A DNA stretch of 64,000 bases from Knoxdaviesia capensis (taxonomy: Eukaryota > Ascomycota > Sordariomycetes > Microascales > Gondwanamycetaceae): positions 3,002,687-3,066,686 of the forward strand of contig LNGK01000008.1 of NCBI GenBank assembly GCA_001510575.1, read 5' to 3'. The position numbers and the translations under genes are program-made. Shown here in pieces: positions 23,201 through 34,321 of the stretch (within the stretch, counting starts at the first letter, position 1; every line of letters begins with the position of its first letter). Under the pieces are notes generated by a model, which saw only the letters and a program-made list of their open reading frames with translations, was not told where the DNA came from and searched no databases.

Positions 23201-26200
23201 CCGCCGATCCAAAAGATGTCTCGGGGACACTCTCCCGGGCAGTTTCGTCCACGGGACCCCTTGCATCCAGGCTGGAAGCGGTGGAAAGACGAATAAACCA
23301 ATCGGGTCGGAATCAACACCAAAAGCCATCTCTGCTGAATACGAAGTGTTCCGGTGGCTTTTTTTTTTTTTTCTTGGTTTATTTTCTTTCTTGTCTGAGT
23401 CGCTCAGTTGGCCAACGGTGATGCATTGATTGATTCTGTCGTGGTGATCATCTTCCGCGAGTGGATCACGCGGAAACAATGTGGCTGGACACATATTCAT
23501 GGGGGAACAGGTCTGTTCAGGCTTCACACCGGTGGGATAGGCGGATAGCGAGAAAAATCAGCGACTGGAACAAGTAACCAGCAAGATATCACGATGCCAG
23601 AGTAGCGCTGTAAACTTCCCGCTTCGAAGCTCAGCTTACATTTCCCAGTACTAAAATCGGCCCTGGATTTGCGGAGAGTCCGATACCACGTGTGATAATG
23701 GAACCACAGGATTCCTTAGTGACTAGACCTTGTAGTAGCAGCAGCACGTCCGAGGCCTCTCAAGAGTCCTCCAGCCTAGGCGTGGATTGCCACCTTGGCT
23801 GTGTGCGATATCCCCGATTGATCTGAGGGCACGTGTGTCTGCACGTGTCTATATATCAACCTGAATTACATGGAAGATAATAACGATCCCGGGGGCACCA
23901 GGACGGGTCCGAGTCTACTGTACTGTACAGTATACACTACATATGGTAGGAGCAGCTAGTATAGTACCTCGTTCTGACATGACTGCATCGTCAGCCTCAG
24001 GTTGTTTCTGACGACACGTAAGATACAGAGGGTAGTCTGGTGCCAACCGGCCACGGCCAGATAGTTCCCGCTGACTCCATTGCCTTCTGGAGCGAGATTT
24101 GTCTTGATAGTGTAATTGGACTAACGTGAGGCGTATTTCAACCAGAACTTCAGATCTGGGAGAAGCCAAAAGACAGACGAATCGATGGCTTTCGCAGAGT
24201 TGAGAAGGATGCTGGACTCTGGGAGGCAAAAACGTGGACACTATTCCCCAGGTTCTTTTTTCCTCTCGCGGCGGGATTATTGTGGCTACTGGCCACTGGC
24301 CAAACCCGATGTCAGAAAAACCCAGTTGTCGGCCAAAAGAAAAGAAGAAAAGGACATTGGCCAAGTCTCTCGGTGCCACTTGCGGAAAGTCTCCAGGTTT
24401 GGGAATGGAGAGATGGAGATGCCCGAAAGAGCGTTTTTGCGCCAACGGTACAAACGGCACAGCACAGGGTTCAACGGGTCAACAAAGTGCTTTATACCAG
24501 GGCAAGAATTAAGAAGAGAGATAGCAACAGGTGGTTACGGCGTAGCAAAAAGTGGGGGGGGTTTTTTTTTCATTTCCATGGCCGGCCCAGAGAGGAAGCA
24601 TGACCGGGTGTGAAAACGACCTGGTACCCTGTGAGAAAGGATGCACGCATGTTGACAGAAGCTGATCTGATAGGTGGGAGGGGGGGGGGCCAGTATAGGC
24701 AAGTCGTGACCCCAGGAAACGGCAATGCTATAAACACAGCTCGGTGATGGTGTTGCTGCATGTGCGCTTCTCTCTCACTCCGTTCGTTTCTCGCGAAATA
24801 TTGGCAATTGAGCAGGTTTGGTTGGTGGTTTGCCTCCTGCGCATTCCCTGTTAGTGTGTCGTTCTCCAGCTTCGCGAGCTGTTGGGGAGGTTAGTAGTAC
24901 GTGGACCTGTGTCTCGACTTCAGCAGGTATTTTCAGGTGCTATGGGGTTCTCGGTTCCGACACCCCTTCATGACGGACTGATCTTCCCTCTTACTATTGT
25001 TCGTTTCCCTAACCTGAACCAAAGCCTATCATCCCCTTCAAAAGTCTAAACCCGTTTAGATCAACTATGCTTATCACGGCCACTTATTCATCGAATTTGC
25101 GGGGACTTCTTTAATCTTTGCACTCGAGCCAAGACCCTTCCTTATGGCCCCAGACCGCAAACTAGACAGGGCTTTGCATTCTTAATCCCTTTTCGCTCGC
25201 ATCTTAGGTTCTAACCAGATTTCACTCAGGTGGCATTCCTTCCGATGAAAAAAGAAAAAGAGGCCTGCGTTGCTCCAAGAATGAACTCCAACAAACAATG
25301 CGTTTTGTAATGTCTCTTGTGACTCGTGAGTGTGCGTCTCTCCAACTTCGTTGTTTTTGGAGTCTTCGCCGACGCCGAACTCTGATGCCGGCGGCGACCG
25401 GCTGTCAAGCACGGAATGTGTCTGGATATGTCGGATCGGTCAAGAATGGGCAGAGCTGAACAGCCCAGAGCTATCGCCAACTCTCGCCCAAGAAGGCAGC
25501 TGGGGGGTGTTGGCGGTCGGTGCACTACCAGTCGTGATCTCGCTCTGTGCCGCTTAAGCTTAACATTGTTTGGGCCAGGTTAAGAGTTGAGGTCGCATTT
25601 TCTCGCCTCTGTGGTCCGCCCTCGCCGAACCGCCTCGCATCCATCCAGTGCTTTTCCTCACTGAGCGCAAGACCAGTTGCTGCCGACATTGCGCGAACCG
25701 TCTAGGGCAATGCTTCAGTCAAGTTCACCTGTGCATTTGCACATGCTTTCAAGATTGCTAGTCGTCATTCCTGCGTTTCGTTGTTTGAATGTTTGTCCAG
25801 GATGCACCTCGCCGGCTGGTCCTAGAAACACCGGATGAGCACAGACACACAGCAAGACAGTGGCTTTTCTGGCTGCTTTTCAGCCCAAGTAGCCACCAAG
25901 AAGACAGAAAAAGTTTCAATCCCAGACGTAGTCAGTCCTCCGCCGCACAATCTCCAGCGCAGGCTTTTCCACTATGGAATTAGGGACGCTGGACCGGTTC
26001 TTGCTATTCCGATATTTTTTTTTCTTTTTCTTTTCTTCGTCAGTATGCCAGATTCGATGCGCCCCGATCAGTTGTCATGCCTGAGGGTTCGGCTCACGGC
26101 GGAAATTGCTCCTCAAAGGTTGCTGCATCACTCGGCTGAACTGTGAAAGATGACGCAGGATCTCTGATTCCAGCAGTTGATTCAATTCTGATTCCTCCAG

Positions 26201-27721
26201 TAACCTGACATGCCATCTTTTGCGTGGCTGGGGACCGGTACCTGCGTGCGAATATGCTAACAGTTGTATACTGGAGAAATAACCACAGCCTCGATTATTG
26301 GTGGTGCCTGCCCCCATCAACACACACACAAAAACACACCCCTTCACCCAAAAGAAGCACGTTTTCCCGATAGCCGTCAACTTGGCCCCTCGTACATTTT
26401 GTTTATAGAAACACCTACCCACTTCCCTCTTCATGGAAGGAAAAAGGACGAACAACACCCCGAACATTAAACCTACACAACCAGCCGATGCCGGAATGGC
26501 TGACCGGCCTCCACGATATTGACCAGGGGCCGGGGTTTCTGGATTCTCTACAGCCATAGCAACATCCAACCCCTGCGCTATCAGTGCTATAAGCGATTTA
26601 CGTACGAAAGTCGGTTTCCGTCTGTTCTCCAAATCCAGCGAGTGAGAGTGTGGGTGTTCTCTCTTATCCACACCTCGCCCCCCCGGGCCCTCTTTCTTGA
26701 TTCCGGGTTCTGGCTCTGTGGGTGTTCTCTCTATCCCCATTCTTCTTTCGGTCTAACCACACTCCACCAGCTTATACTGTACTGTACTGGACTTTGGTCC
26801 TTGGCCCCCCCCCTCTCTTTTCTCCTCTTTGCTTGACGTTTAACCGGGTGTAAATCCGCATTATGTTCACGTTTTCGCAGGATTCCTGGTGTTTTTCCTA
26901 AGCAACCCTGTCAACAGAACATAGTTCCGCAAGTATCCCTATAACTCAAAGCTTGTGAATCTCTTAGTCCACAATTCTGTTTATCCCCTCTCATCCATCT
27001 CTCTCCAATTGGAAAGTTGAAAAATGCAAGTCCACATGTGGGTGAGCAACAGGCAAAGAAATGCCCTGTTAGGATGGCGCAGAAGTGCCGTTACGATGGA
27101 CCTGGGGACTCCTGTACTCCAGCAGACTCCCTGTGGGCTTCCTTTTCCCAGTCCAGTCTATTATGGGGTGGTGTATCCATTGAAGGTAGGTTACAATGTG
27201 CTTAATGTGGTACGTGCATGTGGTGTGTGAGTGTGGATGGGTGTGTGTGGTCTTTCTTGCAGGCTTTCCCTCCTGCCTACTTGAAAAAAAAATCCCGGGG
27301 CCCTGGCCCGCTTCTGGTTCTCTTCCAAATGCACGATACGATAGTTCCATTTCTCGCACCCTCGTCGCTTGTCTTGTCCGCTCTCCACCCACCCTGGACA
27401 TTCGTTCTCTCTCTCTCTCTCTCTCCACCCACCTCGTGCTGACTCCTGCACACCTCCTTCTCTCGCACTCTCTCTCAGCGCCGTCCCGCTATCCCGTTGC
27501 AGTACATATACAGCCCTCTCCCTCCTCGTTGGGTTGCATCCTTTCGTTCCTGAGCCTTTCTTCTTTCCTCTTCTTCTCTTCTTCTCCATCCTCGCCTCTC
27601 CAACAAGGACAATCGCTACGTTTCTCTTTTCTTCCCCAACCCCATTCAAAGGACAACCCCCTTTCGAGGACCAATACTTCTTTTTCTTTCCCCCAAAAGA
27701 ATCAATTCCAATACCGTCAAA
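20214..27721. other. Long gene-free stretch upstream of the secreted-protein gene
   Basis: About 7.5 kb with only short, overlapping frames and no recognisable domains on either strand. It contains five clusters of the TACTGTAC motif (22366, 22846, 22863, 23916 and 26775) and homopolymer runs near 23361 and 24681. The last 350 bases (27370-27720) are strongly C/T-rich with short CTCT runs, as in leaders of highly expressed fungal genes, and probably form the promoter and 5' leader of the small secreted protein. Confidence 0.45.
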
Positions 27722-28269
27722 ATGAAGGCCGCCGTCGTTCTCACCTTCGTCTCTGCCGCTATGGCCAACGTCCTCCTCCCCCGTGCCTGCGCCGGTAACA
27801 ACTGCAACCGTCAGGTCACCGGTACCCGTGCTGGTCTCCTGCCCATCACCGACCGCCAGGCTCACTGCTCGTCGTACCAGGCCACCGTTGTGACCCCCGA
27901 GCCGGTGTAAGTGGTTTCCATGGCTGCCTCTTCTTCGTCGACTGCACTTGCCTGTGCCGTGGCATCGTTGAGATGTTCTATATGTTGTTATACATATCCC
28001 CCAGAATCTCCCGTACTGACATCTCCCTCTTCCTCCCATCTAGCACCATCACCGTCACCGCGTATGACCTCGCTGCCCGCGACTTCGCTCCCCTCATGGC
28101 CCGTGAGGAGGTCACCGCGAAGGTTGTCCCCACCTACGCCTCGTCCTGCGACCAGCCCGGCGAGTATGCCTCGGCCTGCAGCTGCTGGGGTATCACCGCC
28201 TGGACCTCCACTGCTGCCACCCCCACCGTCACCGCCACCACCACCGTCGAGTACTGCGAGGAGCTGTAA
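27722..28269 (+). CDS. Small secreted cysteine-containing protein, two exons
   Basis: Exons 27722-27906 and 28044-28269 join through a GTAAGT...TAG intron of 137 nt and give 136 residues. An N-terminal signal peptide (hydrophobic residues 3-13, likely cleaved after the AMA at 13-15) points to secretion. The mature part has seven cysteines (23, 28, 49, 97, 107, 109, 133), including a C-x-C in ASACSCWG. It also has an RQVTGTRAG segment after the second Cys, which I recall from a family of small secreted or cell-wall proteins in Eurotiales. The tail is Thr/Ala-rich (TPTVTATTTV) and could be O-glycosylated, but no GPI signal is present because it ends EYCEEL. Codon use is strongly C-ending, which with the CT-rich leader suggests high expression. 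No enzymatic motif is visible; an extracellular structural or effector-like role is possible but unproven. Confidence 0.85.
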
Positions 28270-31200
28270 ATTGCTCAATCGGAGTTTCTTCTTTAGCTGG
28301 TCCAATGTCCGGGAAGGGAGCATCCACTCATGGCCATTGGGGGCTTAATCACCTCTTGATGCGCCGCTCTTCCTGAATGGCTGGAGAAGTGTTTGATGTG
28401 GAGGAGGAAGGAAGAAAAAGGAGACATGTGTTGAGAGAGAGAGAAACGGGATGGGAGAAAGTGAACGGGCGTGGCCTTCGTGGCCCACGTCTCCTTGTTC
28501 TTCTCCAATTCCTCTTCGTCCCCTTTCTACCTGGCTTGAGTCATGTTTTTGTTGCGTCTCATTTCTTCTTGTCTTGCAGCGTGTTCTTTCACTTGCCCGT
28601 GGAAGCCGACTCGTTGTCGCGAGGAATACATCGTGCCACTGACGAAGGGGTACCTGCAAAGCACCTCGAAGCCTGGGAGGGAGATGAAGCTTTTTTTTGG
28701 GTCTGAAGAGAAAGAAGCACATCAAATTTACGAGAAAAAGGAAAAACAACATCATGACTTTTCTTTTTAACGAACCCCTTCGCCTCGGACCGCAAAGACA
28801 TGATTTTTTTTTCTTTTTTTTTGGTTTTCTTCCTTTCCTCTTTTAAGATGAGCATGATTTGATGTCGTGATGGTTTTTATACTATATTATTTGTTTGGTT
28901 CTTGTTTGCATCCCCCCCCATCTTCCTCCCGTACATAGTTTCCGCCTCGTTTTGTTGTTTTGGATGGCTGGGGTTTCGAAAGGCATGGGCAGATTTGTTT
29001 GCTCTTCGTGGTGGACTGGTTTGTCCTGTGTTCTATAGCTTTCCCGCCAACAAGAAAAAATGTAAATACGTTAAATCTGACTCTCTGGTGTGCTTGTCCA
29101 TCTATCAATCTGTCCATCTCTACTACTACGTCTCGGAGGCTCTCGTACTTGTGCAATGCAGTTCATCCTATGTGGCCGATGGTACAGTGGTATACTACGA
29201 CTCTCAAGCACTGGAACATAAAAGCTTCGGTGAATGTCCATGGGGCAAGTATATTGCACTGCCTCGGTGGGTTCGGTAGTAGTCGGGGAAGCACTCTAAT
29301 ATTGATGAACGGGCATCATGCAATAAACTATAATTGTGTCTTCCGTCCCTGAGACAGTTACCTGGGTTGATGATCTCTACAGAGGCTCCGGCTCCGAGTC
29401 CCGGCCTTTCTGTTAGCAAACACTAATATTACCACCCAAGTGTTACTCAAGTATACAAAGTTCCTGTGATTTCCCCGGATTCGTCTATCGCTGAATCGAA
29501 TGCACGCCCATAAAACCGGTTCTATATTTCCAGTGGTAAGAAGGACACATGGCGCTCGATCTCATATTATTTTTCTGTGAGAGAGGGGCCCTTCCCTGAT
29601 GATTCTTCCCCCGGTTCCCCGCAACATTGGACGTCTGGGTAAATTCGTCAGCTCCCGAGTTCCCCGGCTGTTTTGCTGATTTCCCGCATGGCCCGTGAAG
29701 GACGCCAGGATGTCCAGCCTCCAGGTCTAAATTAGTAAACCATAGACCGCCAGCACAAAGCGATGCGACTCTGGCCAGGCTCGGGGATGTCAAAGGACGA
29801 TGGAGGCCCCGTATAGGAAAGTGTGTCTTTCTCTGTGTGTGGCGCGGAAATTACATTCCGAAGTCATATTTACGACTTCTTGTCAGACCCCCCCCCTCCG
29901 TCCATAAATCCGGCAGCATCGAATGACCGACGACAAGGCCTGTGGATGCATCCCTAGTATACCTGGGCCACAAACAGATAAAATTCTTCAAATTGTATCC
30001 GCTTTTGGCTCTTTTGGTGTAAGTCCTCCAATCAGCAGCACATAACCGCGAGGGGAGAGCGAGTCCCTATTCTTTTCGCTATGACGTTACATTCCACAAA
30101 CATAGCCGGTTAGCCCTGTGCTAAATCAGCCGTGACGGGTCGCAAATCCGGGGTAAAGAGAGATCAGGGGGGTCAGAAGGGAAAAATCCATCTGTTTGCT
30201 CTCTTGTGCGGATGTGCTTCCCCGGGATAACTAGCAAAAGTGTGGGCTTTGCACATGAGGTCTTGTTAATGTGCATGTCGGAGTCTCCTCATTCTCGAGT
30301 GACTTTCGGAACTTTTTCTTTTGGAACCTCCGGGGAGGGGGGGATCTCCAGACGTTACGGGTGTGTGGTTTACCCTGGACGAGATGGGTCTGTTGATCTT
30401 CGTTTTCATTCGGTGTTCGATATGTTACCGGCTTTCTCCATGTCCTTCCCCTCTCCGTTCTTCTTTGTCCTTCGCTCACTCCATTCGGGGCTCACTGAAC
30501 CGCCCTCTATCAGTTCCCAGTGGAACGGCACGGATCCCCGGCTGTGCCTGTGTCCAACCCCCAACCCAGTCTGCCCCTCACTCCCCGGGTAGGCGATTCA
30601 CGATGGACTCATGGTCGGTTGCTAATCACGGAGTGTGCGTATAACGACACCAATGAACTTCTCCAAATGAAGCGTACACGGCGCTGGAACAGGCAGATTG
30701 TTTTTGGGGATGATTTGTGGGGTAAGACATTCTGTGCAGAAAGATCTTCCCGCGGTCTTGGGATGTAATGGAGGGCGTGTGACAGGCTCCAAAAGCGTCT
30801 GTGCCTGTAGCATCGGTATCTCGAGATGGGAGTTGACGGCGTTTATGGTTAGGATCGTGGAGGAAGCTATTATACTATGAGAGGAATCAACACTTTAAGA
30901 CCATCTGTGATCAGAAAATGGCTATTCTAAGTCGACAAAGAAATTTTTGGTATGTATTGTTAGGCACTTTGCGTGACCGCTTCCTCCGTCCTTTTGAACT
31001 CACCCCGGACCACCTATCAGATCTTCCTTTCTTTCTGTGGCTACGATACGATTACTTAGACCTCGGGCCAGTTCTCAGTGGATAGGGGGCGTGTAACTTG
31101 AGAACATCCGTACTCGAATATATCTGGTTGACCGTATTCCGCCCTTCAGAAAAGCCTAGCCCGTAGTGTCCCCTCTCCCCAAAACAAGTTCAAAGAGGGC

Positions 31201-31795
31201 GGGAGCAGAGAGGGATGTGGTTTCTCCAAGATACTTCCCCGGATATCAAGGTCCGGAAAACAAATGGCTTTGCCTGGATGGTATGCACGGTCGCTTCTGG
31301 CAGTCTAGGCAAGTTCAATGTTATCATTCTTTTCATCCTTGCAGAGTTGGAGAGTGGTTTCACTGAAACTTGGCCAAGTTAAGACAGGCCTTCATTGGCT
31401 TATGGAGCCTCCTAAGCATACACCTTCATAACCTTCAGACGAAACTAATCGCCTATGTGATGTAGCCATAGAAACATAGTGTTCCCGAAGCGGAATTTAG
31501 CATGGTGTCAATTTGATGACTGGATCTCTCCATTTATGAGAGATATCATGAGATATCTTCTGAGAGTCAGTACGTCCAGGTCGGAACCCTAACCCTAACG
31601 CTTGACTGTGGTTAGTGTGGGCAGATAAGAGATAACGATAAATCTGGCCAATAGGAAAACAGAGGGGCTCGTTATCAGCAAAAAAAAAAAAAAAACCTGC
31701 CACAAAAGAAAGACCCGCCACCGCCAACATCTAGACCTACTTCACATCTAACGACAACAGCATCTATCTGGACAGCGAACCTCAATCTTGACACA
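28270..31795. other. Intergenic region between the secreted-protein gene and SDA1
   Basis: The first kilobase is T-rich and likely carries the 3' untranslated region of the secreted-protein gene. I see no gene in the rest. The final 210 bases hold the SDA1 promoter, with a telomere-like double repeat AACCCTAACCCTAAC at 31585-31599 and an A tract at 31680-31695. Confidence 0.5.
31585..31599. promoter_or_regulatory. Telobox-like element (two CCCTAA units) upstream of SDA1
   Basis: The sequence AACCCTAACCCTAAC lies about 200 bases before the SDA1 start codon. In fungi, Tbf1-type Myb proteins bind TTAGGG-like sites in promoters of ribosome-related genes, so this could be such a site. Use as a regulatory site is inferred from the position and the neighbour's function only. 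Confidence 0.45.
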
Positions 31796-34321
31796 ATGGT
31801 AAAACGGAAAGTTGGCGCGTTGGAGAAGGTCGACGCAGACTAGTATGCTCTATCCTATGCTATCTTTTATGTCTTGAATTGTGCTAACTTACTGTTCTTC
31901 AGTGCGAGTCTGCAATACAAAATCCGCAGAGATCCCAAGTAAGTTTTCTGCCCCGAAGGAACTTCTTGACTCGAACTCGAGCATATCTAACCTTCTATCG
32001 TTCATAGATCCTACAAAGAGGAGTTTCTGAAGCAGTGGGAGCAGTATGAGACCCAGCGGGACATCTTTCGGGTCTCCCCGACCTCAGCAACCCACGACTC
32101 GATAGAATCCTTCCACAACATCGTCGATCTTATTGCCCACGTTTCCGACTGCTACCCGCAAGATACCAGCTCGTTTTACACCGATCTCCGATCTATTGTC
32201 ATCCAGCATCATGCGGTGCTGCACCCTGAGCTGCGCGAGAAGATCATCGGCAGCCTTGTGCTTCTCCGCCGCAAAGACCAGATCGATTCGGCGAGCCTCC
32301 TGACAACGCTGTTCCCGATTCTTGTCGACTCCCCGAGCAAATCGCTGCGGGCTTTCCTGTTCAAGAAGATTGTTAGTGACCTGCGCAACTCGAACTCGCG
32401 TTCAACAAACCATCCGCTCAACCGTACCGTGCAGACGGTGCTATATAACCTGGCGGCGGCGGACCGCACATCCCAGAAGCCGCTGTGGGCCGTCAAGATC
32501 ACACGCGAGTTGTGGAAGCGCCAGATCTGGACGGATGCGAAGCCGGTCGAGGTGATGAAAGAATGTGCGCTGTCCGAGAACGAGAAGGTCATTGTTGGCG
32601 CGTGCCGGTTCTTCCTCGGCGGCGACAAGGAGCGCGAGGAACTCGAGGACGAGAGCAGCGACGACGAGGCGGTCGATGTCAAGAAGATGAAGCATCAGAT
32701 GGGCATCAACAAGAAGTCGCGGAAGAAGGCCAAGGTGTACGAAAAGGCTCTGAACAAGGTCAAGCGTGCTGAGGACAAGAAGTCGAAGCCGCACCCGCTG
32801 AACTTCTCCGCCCTGCACCTGCTGCACGACCCGCAGGGCTTTGCTGAGACCTTGTTCAGCAAGCATTTGTTGGCGTCGAAGCCTAGATTCTCACTGGAGA
32901 GCCGACTGCTCGTGCTCCAGCTAGTCACTCGCCTTGTCGGCCTGCACCAGCTGACCGTCATGGCGCTGTACTCGTGGTTCATCAAGTTCCTGACTCCGCG
33001 CCAACAGAATGTCACGTCCTTCCTTGCGTCTCTGGCCCAGGGAACCCACAACCTTGTCCCGCCAGATGCTCTGGAGCCGCTGGTGCGCAAGATTGCTAAC
33101 GAGTTCGTGTCTGAGGCGTCAGCCGCCGAGGTTGCCGCCGCAGGATTGAACGCCATCCGCGAGATCTGTGTGCGCCAGCCGCTGGCCATGGACGAGACGC
33201 TGTTGCAAGATCTTGTCCAGTACCGCAGAAGTAAGGACAAGGGTGTGATGATGGCCGCCAAGGGCCTGCTCTCGCTGTACCGCGAGGTCGATGCCGAGCT
33301 GCTGGCTAAAAAGGACCGTGGCAAGGAGGCTACTATGGGCATCCGCGCCGGCGATATCAAGAAGCGCGGCTACGGCGAGCAGGACGTTGGCGGCATCGAG
33401 GGCATTGAACTGCTCGAGAAGTGGAAGGAGGAGCAGAAGGAGCGGAAGCGTGCCGAGAAGGCCGAAGCTGCACAGGCAGATGGCGGCGAGCCGGGGCAGA
33501 TCAAGATTGACGACTCGGATGACGAGGCCGACGATGACGGATACAACTCGGCTGATTGGGACGTCGAGTCGGACAGTGATGACTCGGGTGGCTGGATCAA
33601 CGTCGACCACTCCGACGACGAGGATGAAGCGCCGCCACCGGCAAAGAAGGCCAAGGCAAACGGCAAGGCGAAGCCTGCGAACATAAAACAACAGGCCAAG
33701 GACGGGGAGTCGGATAAGGAGTCTGATTCACAAGAAGACGATGACGATGAGGACGACTCGGATGACGGGGATTCCGCTAGTGACGACGGCTCGGAAGCTG
33801 ATGAGGCCGATGCTGAAGACAAGGAGACGGAAGCCGAACGGATTTCCAAGCTGGCAACCTCGACCATCCTGACCCCGGCCGACCTTGCCAAGCTGCAAGA
33901 ACTCCGGATGCAAGCGAAGATCGACCAAGCCCTGGGACCCGCCGCACGGGGCCTGACCCACCGGGGCGCGTCCAAGGCCAAGGCGGCCGCCACCGCGGCG
34001 ATCGACGACGGCGTGACGGTCACGCAGATCGAAGCCGCGGCGGCGCTCCGCAAGACCACCAAGGAGGAGCGCGTGGCGCTGGCGCGCGCCGGCAAGCCGG
34101 AGCGGGAGGAGCACAAGAGCACGAAGGCGATTCGGCGGGCGCGCAAGGATGCCGAGGGCAAGTCGACAACGAACCGCGAGAAGGCGCGCAAGAAGAACTT
34201 CCTGATGACGCTGGGCAAGGCCAAGTCGAAGAACAAGCGCAGTCTTGTCGAGACGCGGAAAGTGCTTCGTGGCCACGTTGAGCGGAGTCAGCGGGGTGGA
34301 CGCCGGCGGAACGGCATGTAA
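31796..34321 (+). CDS. SDA1: SDA1, 60S ribosome biogenesis and nuclear export factor
   Basis: Exons 31796-31842, 31903-31938 and 32008-34321 join in frame to 798 residues. The protein opens MVKRKVGALEKVDADYASLQ and continues with RRDPKSYKEEFLKQWEQYE, a hallmark of SDA1, whose yeast counterpart is a nuclear protein needed for 60S subunit maturation and export and for actin organisation. The N-terminal half (to about residue 430) is a helical NUC130/3NT and SDA1 region. The middle (about 480-620) is strongly acidic with Asp/Ser/Glu runs. The C-terminus is basic, with TNREKARKKNFLMTLGKAKS and a final GRRRNGM, suiting RNA or pre-ribosome binding and nuclear localisation. Length is near that of other ascomycete SDA1 proteins. 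The two first introns (60 and 69 nt) are typical, with GCTAAC and TCTAAC branch sites. The telobox-like repeat upstream suits co-regulation with other ribosome biogenesis genes (inference). Confidence 0.96.

Noticed and set aside
26075..26740. 221-codon minus-strand frame
   Set aside because: No domain, mixed composition, no sensible splice partners; treated as chance.
27191..28039. 282-codon minus-strand frame
   Set aside because: Low-complexity Gly/Arg/Glu peptide antisense to the CT-rich leader and first exon of the secreted protein; no domain.
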